From assembly GCA_050331715.1 (NCBI GenBank), contig JBHJGO010000070.1, positions 1 through 64,000 on the forward strand: a stretch of 64,000 nucleotides of DNA, written 5' to 3'. The notes beneath the pieces are model-generated. The model saw nothing but the letters and a program-made list of their open reading frames with translations. It did no database searches and was not told the origin of the DNA. The translations under genes were made by a program, and so were the position numbers. This stretch comes from JBHJGO01 sp050331715. Lineage in GTDB: Bacteria; Cyanobacteriota; Cyanobacteriia; Cyanobacteriales; Microcoleaceae. Shown here piece by piece: positions 54,941 to 63,910 of this stretch. Numbering within the stretch: position 1 is the stretch's first letter; every line of letters begins with the position of its first letter.

Positions 54941-55465
54941 TCAAATAATCCGATAGATCACTGCACCATCTCGCTCTCGATTATCAATCTCCATTAACCC
55001 CTCCCGTTGCAACTCTTCCAGCAACAGACGAACATCACTGGGAGCCTGCTTAATTTCCAGAACACAATCCGCTAGGGTCACTTCTCCCTGTTGCTTTGCC
55101 AGCTTCAGAATTTGAATTTTAGAGTAGTCCGGCTGTAGTTGTGGTGGATTCTTGGGTTTGATCGCCTTCTGACTTCGTTTTACCGCCCGAACATTTTCAA
55201 TGGCTGCCCCAGCTCCATAGAACCACATCATTTTCTGGAGAAAATCTTCTTGCCGCTGCAAGGAAGGCTTACTCACCAGGCAGAGAAAAATCGTACCGCA
55301 GAAAATTCCAAATGTCGTGATCAGCGCTTGATAACGGGATGTATAGACATAACCCAGGGGTGGACAGAAAAAAGTGATTATTCCTGTAATTGAGGGATTT
55401 TTATCCGCCAGATGGTCATCCTGGTCGAAATTTGAAGTCACTTCAGCAGCCTCCTTGTGCTTCAA
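54941..55465 (-). CDS. TM2-like membrane protein with a winged-helix tail
   Basis: 174 residues. Two short hydrophobic segments about 25-60 (ITGIITFFCPPLGYVYTSRYQALITTFGIFCGTIFLCLV), with the PPLG turn characteristic of TM2-type domains, then a C-terminal wHTH-like segment about 120-174 (KIQILKLAKQQGEVTLADCVLEIKQAPSDVRLLLEELQREGLMEID). A membrane-anchored transcription-factor-like architecture; no known family. Upstream of the divergent sirohydrochlorin chelatase gene. Confidence 0.7.
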   Translation of the reverse strand: MKHKEAAEVTSNFDQDDHLADKNPSITGIITFFCPPLGYVYTSRYQALITTFGIFCGTIFLCLVSKPSLQRQEDFLQKMMWFYGAGAAIENVRAVKRSQKAIKPKNPPQLQPDYSKIQILKLAKQQGEVTLADCVLEIKQAPSDVRLLLEELQREGLMEIDNRERDGAVIYRII

Positions 55466-55550
55466 CGGAGAAACCCTGGAATCGAGAATCTAATGTATCC
55501 TAACATTAACCTTTTTTTCAATACTTCATCCATCATCTCCTGAAAGATTG

Positions 55551-56321
55551 ATGAACCTAAAATCGACCTACTTTCTCCTTTCCCACGGCAGTCGTGATCC
55601 ACAGCCACAGATTGCCCTCGAACAGTTGGCTCAACAACTCCGGCAGCGATATCCCCAGAGATTTCCTCTTGTTAGCGATGATTTGACTCGGCCTCAGGCT
55701 CAGCAGTCGTCTCTAGGTCAGTTTGGGACAGGCGTCTTGGAGTTTGGTGAATTGTCTTTGCACCAACAACTCCAGAATTTTGGCCAGTATACTCGTGGCC
55801 TTGGTCTAAATTGTGTCAAGATACTGCCGCTATTTTTGTTTGCAGGGATGCATGTACGAGAGGACATTCCGATTGAGGTGAGTCTGGCTCAGCAAGTTCT
55901 GGGGTCTAAGGTCGACTTACAAGTTCTGCCTTTTCTAGGATCACAAACCCCTCAAATTGTTGAGGTTCTAAAGCAACAAATACACCGTACCGATCTGGAA
56001 ATTTGGATTTTAATGGGACATGGTAGCCGACGCACAGGTGGCAATCAACCGATGGAACATTTAGCAAAGCAGCTTGCATCAGTTCCGGCCTATTGGTCAA
56101 CTTCTCCTAGCTTGGAAGATCAGGTTCAAGCTCTGGCTCAGCAAGGTTATCGCCGGATTGGAATCCTGCCCTACTTTATTTTTGCGGGGGGTATTACTGA
56201 AGCGATCGCCCAGTCCGTCAATCAACTCTGTCAACGGTTCCCACAGACTGAACTCCACCTCAAAACTTCTTTAGATCAAAGTGGTGCTTTATTCAGGTTA
56301 GTTGAAATAATGCTCGGCTAA
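55551..56321 (+). CDS. Sirohydrochlorin chelatase (CbiX/SirB type)
   Basis: 256 residues. Inserts Co2+ or Fe2+ into sirohydrochlorin, giving cobalamin precursor or siroheme. Duplicated domain: first half with YFLLSHGSRDPQPQ (active His), second with WILMGHGSRRTGGNQ (second His) and a GILPYFIFAGGITEA segment. Two full CbiX halves in one chain (CbiX-long). Start at ATG 55551, after a TTG that is in frame at 55548. Whether it acts in siroheme or B12 synthesis is not clear from sequence. Confidence 0.9.
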   Translation: MNLKSTYFLLSHGSRDPQPQIALEQLAQQLRQRYPQRFPLVSDDLTRPQAQQSSLGQFGTGVLEFGELSLHQQLQNFGQYTRGLGLNCVKILPLFLFAGMHVREDIPIEVSLAQQVLGSKVDLQVLPFLGSQTPQIVEVLKQQIHRTDLEIWILMGHGSRRTGGNQPMEHLAKQLASVPAYWSTSPSLEDQVQALAQQGYRRIGILPYFIFAGGITEAIAQSVNQLCQRFPQTELHLKTSLDQSGALFRLVEIMLG

Positions 56322-56467
56322 TTGCCACTCATCTTAACTTTGATTAAAACTTTAAGAATAGAGCCTTGTTTTTACTAAAAATTCACGTAATTGATCAAGC
56401 TTTCCTTAGTGCATACAGTATATGATGTATTATATAAGTTAAGCGCATAAGCAAAGGCGCATGGGGG

Positions 56468-57181
56468 ATGGTGAGGGTTTTCGGGATTTATGCCAATGGT
56501 TTCTGCAGCAGGCTGTTGTGGCAGCTTTTTCTATTGGTGACTGGTGTGACAACTTTGCTGAGTGGGACAGCCTCTGCTCAGCTCTTTATACCTCCAAAGG
56601 CTGGCGCACCTAGGACATCTGTAGGCGCTGGAACTCGCAGCCCTTTCCCTGTTGTGGAGCAGCAAGGAAGGTCTGTGATGCCTGTTCTTCCGAAAGCTCA
56701 GATTGGGTCAACGGTAAGCTCGCATCCAAGCTTATTTGTTTATGTTCCTGAGTCTTCGGCTCGACGAGTTTTCTTTAGTATTAAGGACGAGTCGGGCATG
56801 CAACACCACCAAGCACGACTCCAATTGCCTCAAGGTTCTGGAATCGCTAAGGTTACGGTTCCTGAAACAGCGCCTCCCTTGGAAATTGGCAAGAAATACG
56901 TTTGGTTTCTAGTCTTTATCGGTGAAGAACAGCTTAAGCCTGATAGCCCGATGATTACAGGTTGGATTGAGCGGAGAGAGCCAATGAATGACCTTACAGG
57001 CTTGGTCTCGCTTGACTATGCCGCTGACCTTGGCCGAGCAGGATTATGGTATGACATGATTGCTGTTCTAGCTCGTCTGAAGCAAAAGCATCCAGAGGAT
57101 CCAGTCGTTCTTCAAGCCTGGAAGACTGAGTTGACCTCTGCAGGACTGGCAGAAATCGTTGGCCAGCCTTTTCTAGATTAA
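56468..57181 (+). CDS. DUF928 domain-containing protein, copy 2
   Basis: 237 residues. Signal peptide ends at SGTASAQLF. Same order of blocks as the copy at 36800: GAPRTSVGAGTRSPFP, LFVYVPESSARRVFFSIKDESG, LEIGKKYVWFLVFIGEEQLKPDSPMITGWIER, RAGLWYDMIAVLARLKQ. The two Cys of copy 1 are both absent (SPFP, FIGEE). No CHAT or haemagglutinin neighbour. Function unknown; likely a recent duplication within this genome. Confidence 0.85.
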   Translation: MVRVFGIYANGFCSRLLWQLFLLVTGVTTLLSGTASAQLFIPPKAGAPRTSVGAGTRSPFPVVEQQGRSVMPVLPKAQIGSTVSSHPSLFVYVPESSARRVFFSIKDESGMQHHQARLQLPQGSGIAKVTVPETAPPLEIGKKYVWFLVFIGEEQLKPDSPMITGWIERREPMNDLTGLVSLDYAADLGRAGLWYDMIAVLARLKQKHPEDPVVLQAWKTELTSAGLAEIVGQPFLD

Positions 57182-57231
57182 GAAATGCGGCTAACTCCCT
57201 GGGAAACCGAAGAATTGCAGGGAGCTTTTGC

Positions 57232-57705
57232 TTACAGCATGTACTCAGGTACTAGCTTGATTTCTAGGGCTTCAAGTTGCTTGACTAGCTGCTGGATTTG
57301 CTGTTCTAGCTGATTCAGGGAATGCTCAACGGCGTCATCACTTGGATCTTTAATATTCCAATACTCAATCGTGTTGACCCAAGCCGGATGACGCTCTTGC
57401 ATGAGGGAACGATGAATAGATTCCTCAATGGCAATGATACGATTCGTTGACTTGAGATCAACTTCCGAGACCTGGATCGGACAGCGCAAGCTGTTGGACA
57501 ACATGATGCCTCGCTTGGCTAGGGCAGACGAGATCGCCTGTCGGGTCACCCCATCATAGGGGCAGTCGTTGGGTTGATTGATTGCTAGACCCCGTGAACT
57601 TGCCCGCCAACCTAGTCCTTTTCGAGTTGCCAAGTCGTTGAACAAGCATTCAGAGAATCGGCTACGGTAGTCATTCCTGGTACACAAAAACAAAACCCGT
57701 TTCAT
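57232..57705 (-). CDS. Low-molecular-weight phosphotyrosine phosphatase-like protein
   Basis: 157 residues. Starts VLFLCTRNDYRSRFSE, a C-x5-R-S active-site P-loop with Cys8 and Arg14, but with TRNDY in place of TGNICR. A DP loop IKDPSDDAVE occurs near residue 118, where the general-acid Asp should sit. Family members dephosphorylate tyrosine or act as arsenate reductases. The altered P-loop makes substrate uncertain. Convergent with the DUF928 gene. Confidence 0.75.
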   Translation of the reverse strand: MKRVLFLCTRNDYRSRFSECLFNDLATRKGLGWRASSRGLAINQPNDCPYDGVTRQAISSALAKRGIMLSNSLRCPIQVSEVDLKSTNRIIAIEESIHRSLMQERHPAWVNTIEYWNIKDPSDDAVEHSLNQLEQQIQQLVKQLEALEIKLVPEYML

Positions 57706-58230
57706 AACTTTTACATGCTTAAAGTGGTCAAGTTGTTCAGAAGATCAAGATCCCATTAATCTCCCAAAGATGAATTGTGGCAATGGTAACTCATAGAACT
57801 TTGTAGGTCTGTGATCAAGATATCTGTACAAACAGAATCCCACACGTCCTATCGCCCCAATTCAGCCATGGTAATATTCTGGCTGGTATTTTTTGGTTCA
57901 CACTCACTCACACCTTGTGACCACCCACAACGCCAGCAAAGGATGAACTTGGGAATAATATTAGGCATCGGATAGCCCTATCACCGAGTCTTCCGTATCA
58001 GCTTGTCCTGCTTATCAGCAGACCCCCCAAAGAAAAGTATTGAGTTAATTTGATGAGATCTTTAAAATGCTTTTTTGATCCTAGGACTCTAAGTTTAGAC
58101 CAAGCTCCGGGTAAGTTGCATCCGTCGGCGGATTTATATGACGTTTTGAAAACTATTGTTGCTGGCTATGGGTCATTTACGATTGTTTTTTGGATTTTTG
58201 GTGATTGGTTATACAGAGTCGATAGATCTT
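57706..58230. other. Intergenic region
   Basis: About 525 nt with no recognised gene. A short frame at 58053-58253 (66 residues, plus strand) has some protein-like character (VLKTIVAGYGSFTIVFWIFGDWL) but overlaps the end of the coiled-coil gene and lacks a good ribosome site, so I list it only as doubtful. Confidence 0.4.
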
Positions 58231-59085
58231 CTAGGAATCAACTGCTTCTGTGACTTTTTCAGTTGTGGAAGCTGTTGCTTCTGTTTCGGCAGTAGTTTGT
58301 TGCAGTGTTTGAATGAATTGGGTTGTTCCCCGGCGAATTTGACCATAATAGTGTTTTTCCAAATCGGCCGCTGTACCCTGGACTTCGGCATGTTGTTTCT
58401 GGATCAGGTCTTCTCGGAGCTGCTGCGCTTGTTGCTGCTGGTGTTGCTCCAGGCTTTCCAGGCGGTTTTGGATGTTGGCTTGTTCTGCTTCTGTCTGAGT
58501 GGTGAGCTGTTGAACCTGGGCTTCATACTCGCTTAATTCCTGATTCAAACGCTGAACTTGAGTTTTGCTACCTGCCAACTCCTGGGTGACTTGACTCAAT
58601 TCAGTTTCGTAGTTGGCGATGGATTGACTCATGGTTTGCAAAGACTGGGTCATGTCTTGAAGCTGAACCTCGCTAGTGGCAAGTTTTTGCGTAACTTGAC
58701 CGAGATGATTTTCGTAGATTTGCAGGGTATGATTGGCCTGGTTCAGTTCAGCCGTACGATGGGATAACTGTTCAGAGAGTTGGGTTTTCTCTTGGGCAAA
58801 TTCCTGTTGCAATGAATGCTGGGTGGCCTCTAACTGCTGAGTGTGAACTTGTTGAGCCTCCTGGGTTCTTTGGGTCATTTCAGCCTCGTATTCCTGGCGG
58901 AGAGACTGTACCATCTGCTCAATTCTGGATTGGTGCCCCCTTTCGAGTTCCTCCGCCTGTCGTTGGATTTTGGCTTCATAGGCTTGGCGTTGGCGCAGCA
59001 TTCGTCTTTCCCACAGCCAATATCCCAGGCCCAGCCCAGCAGCGGTCGCTGCAACTAACATCACTCCTATATTGACCAAATCCAC
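58231..59085 (-). CDS. Membrane-anchored coiled-coil protein
   Basis: 284 residues. One N-terminal helix (IGVMLVAATAAGLGLGYWLWERR, about 5-27), then a long Gln/Glu-rich coiled coil about 30-245 (heptads such as QQEFAQEKTQLSEQLSHRTAELNQ) and a Thr/Glu-rich tail. No catalytic motif. Cyanobacterial proteins of this layout are unassigned; a structural or division-related role is speculative. High-leu antisense frames are shadows of its heptads. Confidence 0.75.
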   Translation of the reverse strand: MDLVNIGVMLVAATAAGLGLGYWLWERRMLRQRQAYEAKIQRQAEELERGHQSRIEQMVQSLRQEYEAEMTQRTQEAQQVHTQQLEATQHSLQQEFAQEKTQLSEQLSHRTAELNQANHTLQIYENHLGQVTQKLATSEVQLQDMTQSLQTMSQSIANYETELSQVTQELAGSKTQVQRLNQELSEYEAQVQQLTTQTEAEQANIQNRLESLEQHQQQQAQQLREDLIQKQHAEVQGTAADLEKHYYGQIRRGTTQFIQTLQQTTAETEATASTTEKVTEAVDS

Positions 59086-59277
59086 AGCGTTCTCCTAAGA
59101 TTAGCAACCCTAATTTTCGATACAGCGTTTCCACCGCTGATGGAGTACATGAGGTTGGGGTGCGGTGTGTCCCAAAATCTCAAATCCTTACCTCACCAAG
59201 CCTGGAAAGGCTATATAATTTTTCATAATAATTTCCTCAGTTATCATTTGGTTTTTAGAATTATTAAGGCAGGGTTA

Positions 59278-59556
59278 ATGGCATCTATGGTTCGCGCCCA
59301 TGTCTGGATATCTGGACAGGTTCAAGGGGTTGGTTTTCGGATTTCCACCTTGAACACGGCAATGGAATTTGGTCTGGGGGGATGGGTTAAGAATTTGTCG
59401 GATGGCCGAGTTGAGGCTGTGTTTGAAGGTGATCCATCTCAGGTAGAGGTGATGATTCAATGGTGTCATCATGGGCCGCCGGCTGCAATGCCTCAACAGG
59501 TTATGACTGAATATGAGCCTCCAGAAGGATTACAAAAATTCACGATCATTCGTTAA
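59278..59556 (+). CDS. acyP: Acylphosphatase
   Basis: 92 residues from ATG 59278; the frame extends 46 codons upstream but family proteins start close to this ATG. Small alpha/beta enzyme hydrolysing carboxyl-phosphate bonds. The active Arg lies in SGQVQGVGFRI and the Asn in GWVKNLSDGRVEAVFEG, both present. Ends overlapping the convergent cyclase gene by 11 nt. Confidence 0.9.
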   Translation: MASMVRAHVWISGQVQGVGFRISTLNTAMEFGLGGWVKNLSDGRVEAVFEGDPSQVEVMIQWCHHGPPAAMPQQVMTEYEPPEGLQKFTIIR

Positions 59557-61633
59557 GTAGCTCGATTAGAAATAAGATTCCAGCCCAGCAGTTGTACTCT
59601 CGGAGCAGTAGCCAAATTATCGGGATACGACTCAACCACGGGTTTTTGGCTAGAACCCGATAGACATCAACCAATTGCTGGCGGCCTTTGAGCGGAATTT
59701 CTCCCCAGGATTCGACTTCAAATCTTCTCGCGATGTACTTGAGTGTTTCCTTTGTAATCAAAATGCGGCAAGTACCTGCTTGTCGTTCTTTGAGGCAACT
59801 TTCCAGACGCGAGGCAATGTTGACACTGTCTCCTAGTAAGCCATATTCTGAGCGGTCTTTGCTCCCCAAACTGCCAGCGACAATTTCTCCTGTGTAAATC
59901 CCAACTCGCATTTTGATCGTGGGTAGTTTTTCAACAGACCATAGGGGGTTGAGCCGTTCGAGTTCGTCCCACATTTCTACGGCACAGACAACGGCATCAT
60001 AGGCATCGGCGGCAATTTCAGCATCAGACCGATGGGGAATCGGGACACCAAAAGCAGCCATAATGCCATCCCCAGTAAATTTGTTCACAATGCCATGACG
60101 GGATCGAATGCATTCTGTCAGAACGGTCAGATACTCATTCAACCAATCCAGGAGCTTTTCTGGCTCCATCTGTTCAGAAATTGTACTGAAGTTGCGGATG
60201 TCACAGAACAGAATAGTAGCGGTTAGATTTTGACCCGGTAGCTTGCCATCGAAAATGAGCTGGTCTCGTTCTCTCCACAACGCTTCGGCGACTTCAGGGG
60301 AAGTGTTTTGTCCCAAAAGTTGCATAATTGCTTGACGCTGACGTTGGGTTCGTGCCGTGCGATAGGCCATACCGATACCGCTGGTGACCACCAGGGCAAA
60401 CCCCGGAGCCATCGTCGGAACCCAATAGCGATTCAAGAAAAATAAGAAGCTAAAACTTGCCAGAATGGCCAAAAGGGCAGGGTTCCCAAAGACGAGAGTA
60501 ATTGGACGACGAGCACACCAGGCCAAAGTTGCACCGATCCCCCCCCAGGCAATAATCCATAAAATCTCTAGCCCGCCGGGCCAAAATCGAAATGGTGGAC
60601 GAGAGCCATCAACCGCATCAAGAATTTGGCTGACCATTTGACCGTGAATAATCACACCAGGCATCTTAAAGTTTCTCTCCTGGGCAGGGCTGAAGGGCGT
60701 CAGGAAATAATCTTTGCCGCTGGGGGCTGTCGTCCCAATCAATACAATCTTGTCCTTGACCCAGCGGGGGTTGATTTCTCCGCGTAAAACTTGGCTGAGG
60801 CTAATTGTGGGTGCAATCTTAGTTGGCAGACGGTAGTCCAGCAAAATTTGATACCCCTCAGCATCGATTCTTTGATATCCACCTGACGTTCTTTTCAGGG
60901 GTAGGAACTCGGCCTGGCCTAGGATGATGTAATTGGGATTAGCTGGATCGTTCTCTGGTTCAATCCCTCGCTGTGCTAGATATTGCAATGCCAATCGCAG
61001 AGAAAAGGAGTAGGAGATTCCGGTTTCAGTGCCAGCAAATAATAAATTACGACGTACAACACCATCTGGGTCAAGCAGTAAATCGTTAAATCCAATTTGC
61101 TCTGGAGGAACCGTCTCAGGAGCTGGAATTGGGGGAATTTCTTCATCGCCCAATGTTTTAATCACAACTACATTGTCTTGCGTTTGCAGGATTTTCTGTA
61201 GATCCTGATGACCCGGTTCGTAGGGAATGTCCCGGTACAAATCTAGACCAATAATCTCAGGTTCCAGATCGAGCAACGTGGTGAGGGCCTGGGCAAGAAT
61301 CCCGTCGGAAACGGGATAGCGTTCGATCAGGCCAATATCTGCTTCAGTGATGGCAACAATTAGTAACCTTGAATCGGTTCGATCCTGGGGATTTAGGCCC
61401 AAATTCTGGCGCGATCGCATCATCCAATCGAAGTACCATACTTCCAGCGGCTGAAACCCTGCAACGGAACGAATTCCAAGCGTGATCAGGATTAATCCTA
61501 AAAGTAATCCGATGCCGCCCAGTGTCCCTTTAGTATCAGCATTTTGTTGCCTGAATTTCTGCCTTAATGGTGCTAAGAATTTCGCCATTCCAGAATGAGC
61601 TACATCTACTATAACTTTAGGATAGAGAGGCAT
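59546..61633 (-). CDS. CHASE2-domain adenylate/guanylate cyclase
   Basis: 695 residues from ATG 61633; an ATG at 61588 is equally possible, and frames further upstream run into rnpB and are rejected. N-terminal membrane helix, CHASE2 sensor (about 60-350: VAITEADIGLIERYPVSDGILAQAL, IGLDLYRDIPYEPGHQDLQ), three helices, then a class III nucleotidyl cyclase domain with FCDIRNFSTISE (metal Asp), NKFTGDGIMAAFG and EYGLLGDSVNIASRLES. All catalytic residues are visible. Likely an adenylate cyclase responding to an extracellular signal. Intact counterpart to the broken kinase at 37654. Confidence 0.9.
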   Translation of the reverse strand: MPLYPKVIVDVAHSGMAKFLAPLRQKFRQQNADTKGTLGGIGLLLGLILITLGIRSVAGFQPLEVWYFDWMMRSRQNLGLNPQDRTDSRLLIVAITEADIGLIERYPVSDGILAQALTTLLDLEPEIIGLDLYRDIPYEPGHQDLQKILQTQDNVVVIKTLGDEEIPPIPAPETVPPEQIGFNDLLLDPDGVVRRNLLFAGTETGISYSFSLRLALQYLAQRGIEPENDPANPNYIILGQAEFLPLKRTSGGYQRIDAEGYQILLDYRLPTKIAPTISLSQVLRGEINPRWVKDKIVLIGTTAPSGKDYFLTPFSPAQERNFKMPGVIIHGQMVSQILDAVDGSRPPFRFWPGGLEILWIIAWGGIGATLAWCARRPITLVFGNPALLAILASFSFLFFLNRYWVPTMAPGFALVVTSGIGMAYRTARTQRQRQAIMQLLGQNTSPEVAEALWRERDQLIFDGKLPGQNLTATILFCDIRNFSTISEQMEPEKLLDWLNEYLTVLTECIRSRHGIVNKFTGDGIMAAFGVPIPHRSDAEIAADAYDAVVCAVEMWDELERLNPLWSVEKLPTIKMRVGIYTGEIVAGSLGSKDRSEYGLLGDSVNIASRLESCLKERQAGTCRILITKETLKYIARRFEVESWGEIPLKGRQQLVDVYRVLAKNPWLSRIPIIWLLLREYNCWAGILFLIELLNE

Positions 61634-61689
61634 TAACGCATTGGCTTTTCCTGGAACCAGCCGGTCGATTCGTAAGTTAAAGTAAAGGC

Positions 61690-62113
61690 AGAGAGCCAGT
61701 GTAGGTGGTTGCGGATTCCGACGGAATCTGAGGAAAGTCCGGGCTCCCGAAAGACCAAACTTGCTGGGTAACGCCCAGTGCGAGTGATCGTGAGGATAGT
61801 GCCACAGAAACATACCGCCCAGGCAGTAATTAGTTATCAGCGGTCAGCAATCAGCTAAGACCTGACATCTGAGAGCTGAAAGCTTAATGGGTAAGGGTGC
61901 AAAGGTGCGGTAAGAGCGCACCAGCAATGTCGAGAGGCATTGGCTCGGTAAACCCCGGTTGGGAGCAAGGTCGGAGGAACAAAGGTTGGTCTTTTTCCAG
62001 TTCCGCGAAAGGTGTACCGCTAGAGGTATTTGGTAACAAGTATCCCAGATAGATAGCCGCCGTCTTGACAGATTTAGTCAGGATAACAGAACCCGGCTTA
62101 CGTCTGACTCTCT
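61690..62113 (+). ncRNA. rnpB: RNase P RNA (class A)
   Basis: About 424 nt. Catalytic RNA of RNase P. The P1 helix is formed by AGAGAGCCAG (61690-61699) and CTGACTCTCT (62104-62113) with one mismatch. Hallmarks: TTGCGGATTCC, GAGGAAAGTCCGGGCT, the conserved CATACCGCC region near 61811, GTAAACCCCGGTTGGGAGCAAGG, and ACAGAACCCGGCTTACG near the 3' end. The DNA is divergently transcribed relative to the cyclase gene, whose longer frame it overlaps. Confidence 0.93.
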
Positions 62114-62265
62114 TTCTCTTAGATCTATTTCAGCCGAAATAATTTGAAATGGAAAGGTGAGCAACGTCACTGCTCGCCGCTTCATCCTATGTCGATACCT
62201 GTTGAGAACCCTGAAAGCCTTATACTGAGAGAGAGTATTATGAGAATCTGAATTTATTATTAATT

Positions 62266-63381
62266 GTGAGTTCAACTGCTGTCGTTGCAAATTCCGAAAA
62301 TCCAACTGCCGAAAATCCAACCGTTTCCTCCTCTAGACGCCCCGTTTTTCCCTTCACTGCGATTGTGGGTCAAGAAGAGATGAAGCTGGCCCTCATCCTG
62401 AATGTGATTGATCCCAAAATTGGGGGAGTGATGATCATGGGGGATCGAGGGACTGGAAAATCAACTACAATCCGTGCCTTGGCCGACCTTTTACCGGAAA
62501 TTGAAGTTGTCGCCGATGATCCCTTCAACAGCGATGTTCATGATCTGGATTTAATGAGTGATGAAGTGCAGCAGCGGGTGGCTGCCCAAATGGAGATTCC
62601 AGTGATTCGCCGTAAAGTTCAGATGATTGATTTACCACTGGGGGCGACAGAAGATCGAGTTTGTGGATCGATTGACATTGAAAAAGCCCTGACAGAGGGA
62701 GTAAAAGCTTTCGAGCCGGGTTTATTGGCTAAGGCGAACCGGGGAATTCTCTACGTTGATGAGGTGAATTTGCTAGATGATCATTTGGTGGATGTATTGC
62801 TCGACTCGGCGGCAAGTGGCTGGAATACCGTTGAACGGGAGGGAATTTCAATCCGTCACCCGGCCCGGTTTGTCCTGGTGGGTTCCGGCAACCCGGAGGA
62901 GGGAGAACTGCGACCCCAACTCCTGGATCGATTTGGGATGCACGTTGAAATTCGTACCGTCAAGGAACCTGATTTGCGGGTTCAGATTGTAGAGCAACGA
63001 TCTGCCTTCGACCAAAGTCCTCAAATATTTCTGAAGGATTACGTTTCTCAGCAGGAAGAAATCCAGCAACAAATCGTAGCGGCACGAGAACGGTTGTCCC
63101 AGGTTCAGATTGATCGGGAACTGCGGGTGAAAATTTCTCAGGTTTGTTCTGAATTAGACGTGGATGGACTGCGGGGAGATATCGTGACGAATCGAGCGGC
63201 CAAGGCCCTTGCTGCTTTTGAGGGTCGAACCGAGGCAACGTTGGAAGATATTCAACAGGTGATTACCCCCTGCCTGCGCCATCGTCTGCGTAAAGATCCC
63301 CTGGAATCAATCGATTCAGGATACAAAGTTCAGAAAGTGTTCCGCTCCGTCTTCGGACTCCCGGATGAAGCAGCAGAATAA
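62266..63381 (+). CDS. chlI: Magnesium chelatase ATPase subunit I
   Basis: 371 residues from GTG 62266. AAA+ ATPase of Mg-chelatase, assembling with ChlD and powering Mg2+ insertion by ChlH. Walker A MGDRGTGKSTTIRAL, Walker B GILYVDEVNLLDDHLVDVLLD, and the sensor/arginine-rich GNPEEGELRPQLLDRFGMHVEI. The C-terminal LRHRLRKDPLESIDSG is typical. Downstream ruvC overlaps by 17 nt. Confidence 0.97.
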   Translation: MSSTAVVANSENPTAENPTVSSSRRPVFPFTAIVGQEEMKLALILNVIDPKIGGVMIMGDRGTGKSTTIRALADLLPEIEVVADDPFNSDVHDLDLMSDEVQQRVAAQMEIPVIRRKVQMIDLPLGATEDRVCGSIDIEKALTEGVKAFEPGLLAKANRGILYVDEVNLLDDHLVDVLLDSAASGWNTVEREGISIRHPARFVLVGSGNPEEGELRPQLLDRFGMHVEIRTVKEPDLRVQIVEQRSAFDQSPQIFLKDYVSQQEEIQQQIVAARERLSQVQIDRELRVKISQVCSELDVDGLRGDIVTNRAAKALAAFEGRTEATLEDIQQVITPCLRHRLRKDPLESIDSGYKVQKVFRSVFGLPDEAAE

Positions 63382-63910
63382 ACGAATTATTGGCTTTGAT
63401 CCGGGCTTGGCAATTTTGGGATTTGGGGTGATTCAATGTCCAGTTTCAACCCCTCAGTCCCCGGTTCAGGCTAATGATACTGATGCCAGTTTGATTGACT
63501 TTGGAGTGATTACCACGCCGAAGGGCCACGATCTTGGTCAGCGGCTCTGCACTATCTATGATGACTTACACACATTGATGGAGCAGTTTCAACCCGATTT
63601 GGCAGTGGTGGAAAAGCTATTTTTCTATCGCATGGGCAATACCTTCTTTGTGGCCCATGCAAGAGGCATTCTCATGCTAGTACTGGCTCAATTTAAAATT
63701 CCCCTGGTAGAGTTCACCCCGGCCCAAATCAAACAAGCCCTGACAGGATACGGCAATGCTCAGAAACAACAGGTGCAAGAGGCAGTCGCTAGGGAACTCA
63801 ACCTGGATACAATTCCTCGACCGGATGATGCGGCAGATGCGCTGGCTGTTGCCCTCACAGGGTGGTTTGACCCAGAGGTAGTGGAACAACTCATGGACTG
63901 CTCCGCTTAA
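63365..63910 (+). CDS. ruvC: Crossover junction endodeoxyribonuclease RuvC
   Basis: 181 residues. Dimeric Holliday-junction resolvase. The four acidic catalytic residues lie in IIGFDPGLA, AVVEKLFF and PDDAADALAVAL. Frame starts at ATG 63365 inside the chlI end (17-nt overlap), so it is probably translated from the same mRNA. The last 90 nt of the window downstream hold no gene. Confidence 0.95.
   Translation: MKQQNKRIIGFDPGLAILGFGVIQCPVSTPQSPVQANDTDASLIDFGVITTPKGHDLGQRLCTIYDDLHTLMEQFQPDLAVVEKLFFYRMGNTFFVAHARGILMLVLAQFKIPLVEFTPAQIKQALTGYGNAQKQQVQEAVARELNLDTIPRPDDAADALAVALTGWFDPEVVEQLMDCSA

Noticed and set aside
58050..58253. 67-residue frame
   Set aside because: Some protein-like features but overlaps the coiled-coil gene, has a TTG/ATG start without a ribosome site; kept only as a note.
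58156..58536. 126-residue Leu/Phe-rich plus-strand frame
   Set aside because: Mirror of the coiled-coil gene's Gln/Glu heptads, whose reverse complement reads as Leu/Phe/Cys.
61634..61813. N-terminal extension of the CHASE2 cyclase frame
   Set aside because: Overlaps rnpB and precedes the conserved start; ATG at 61633 or 61588 is more likely.
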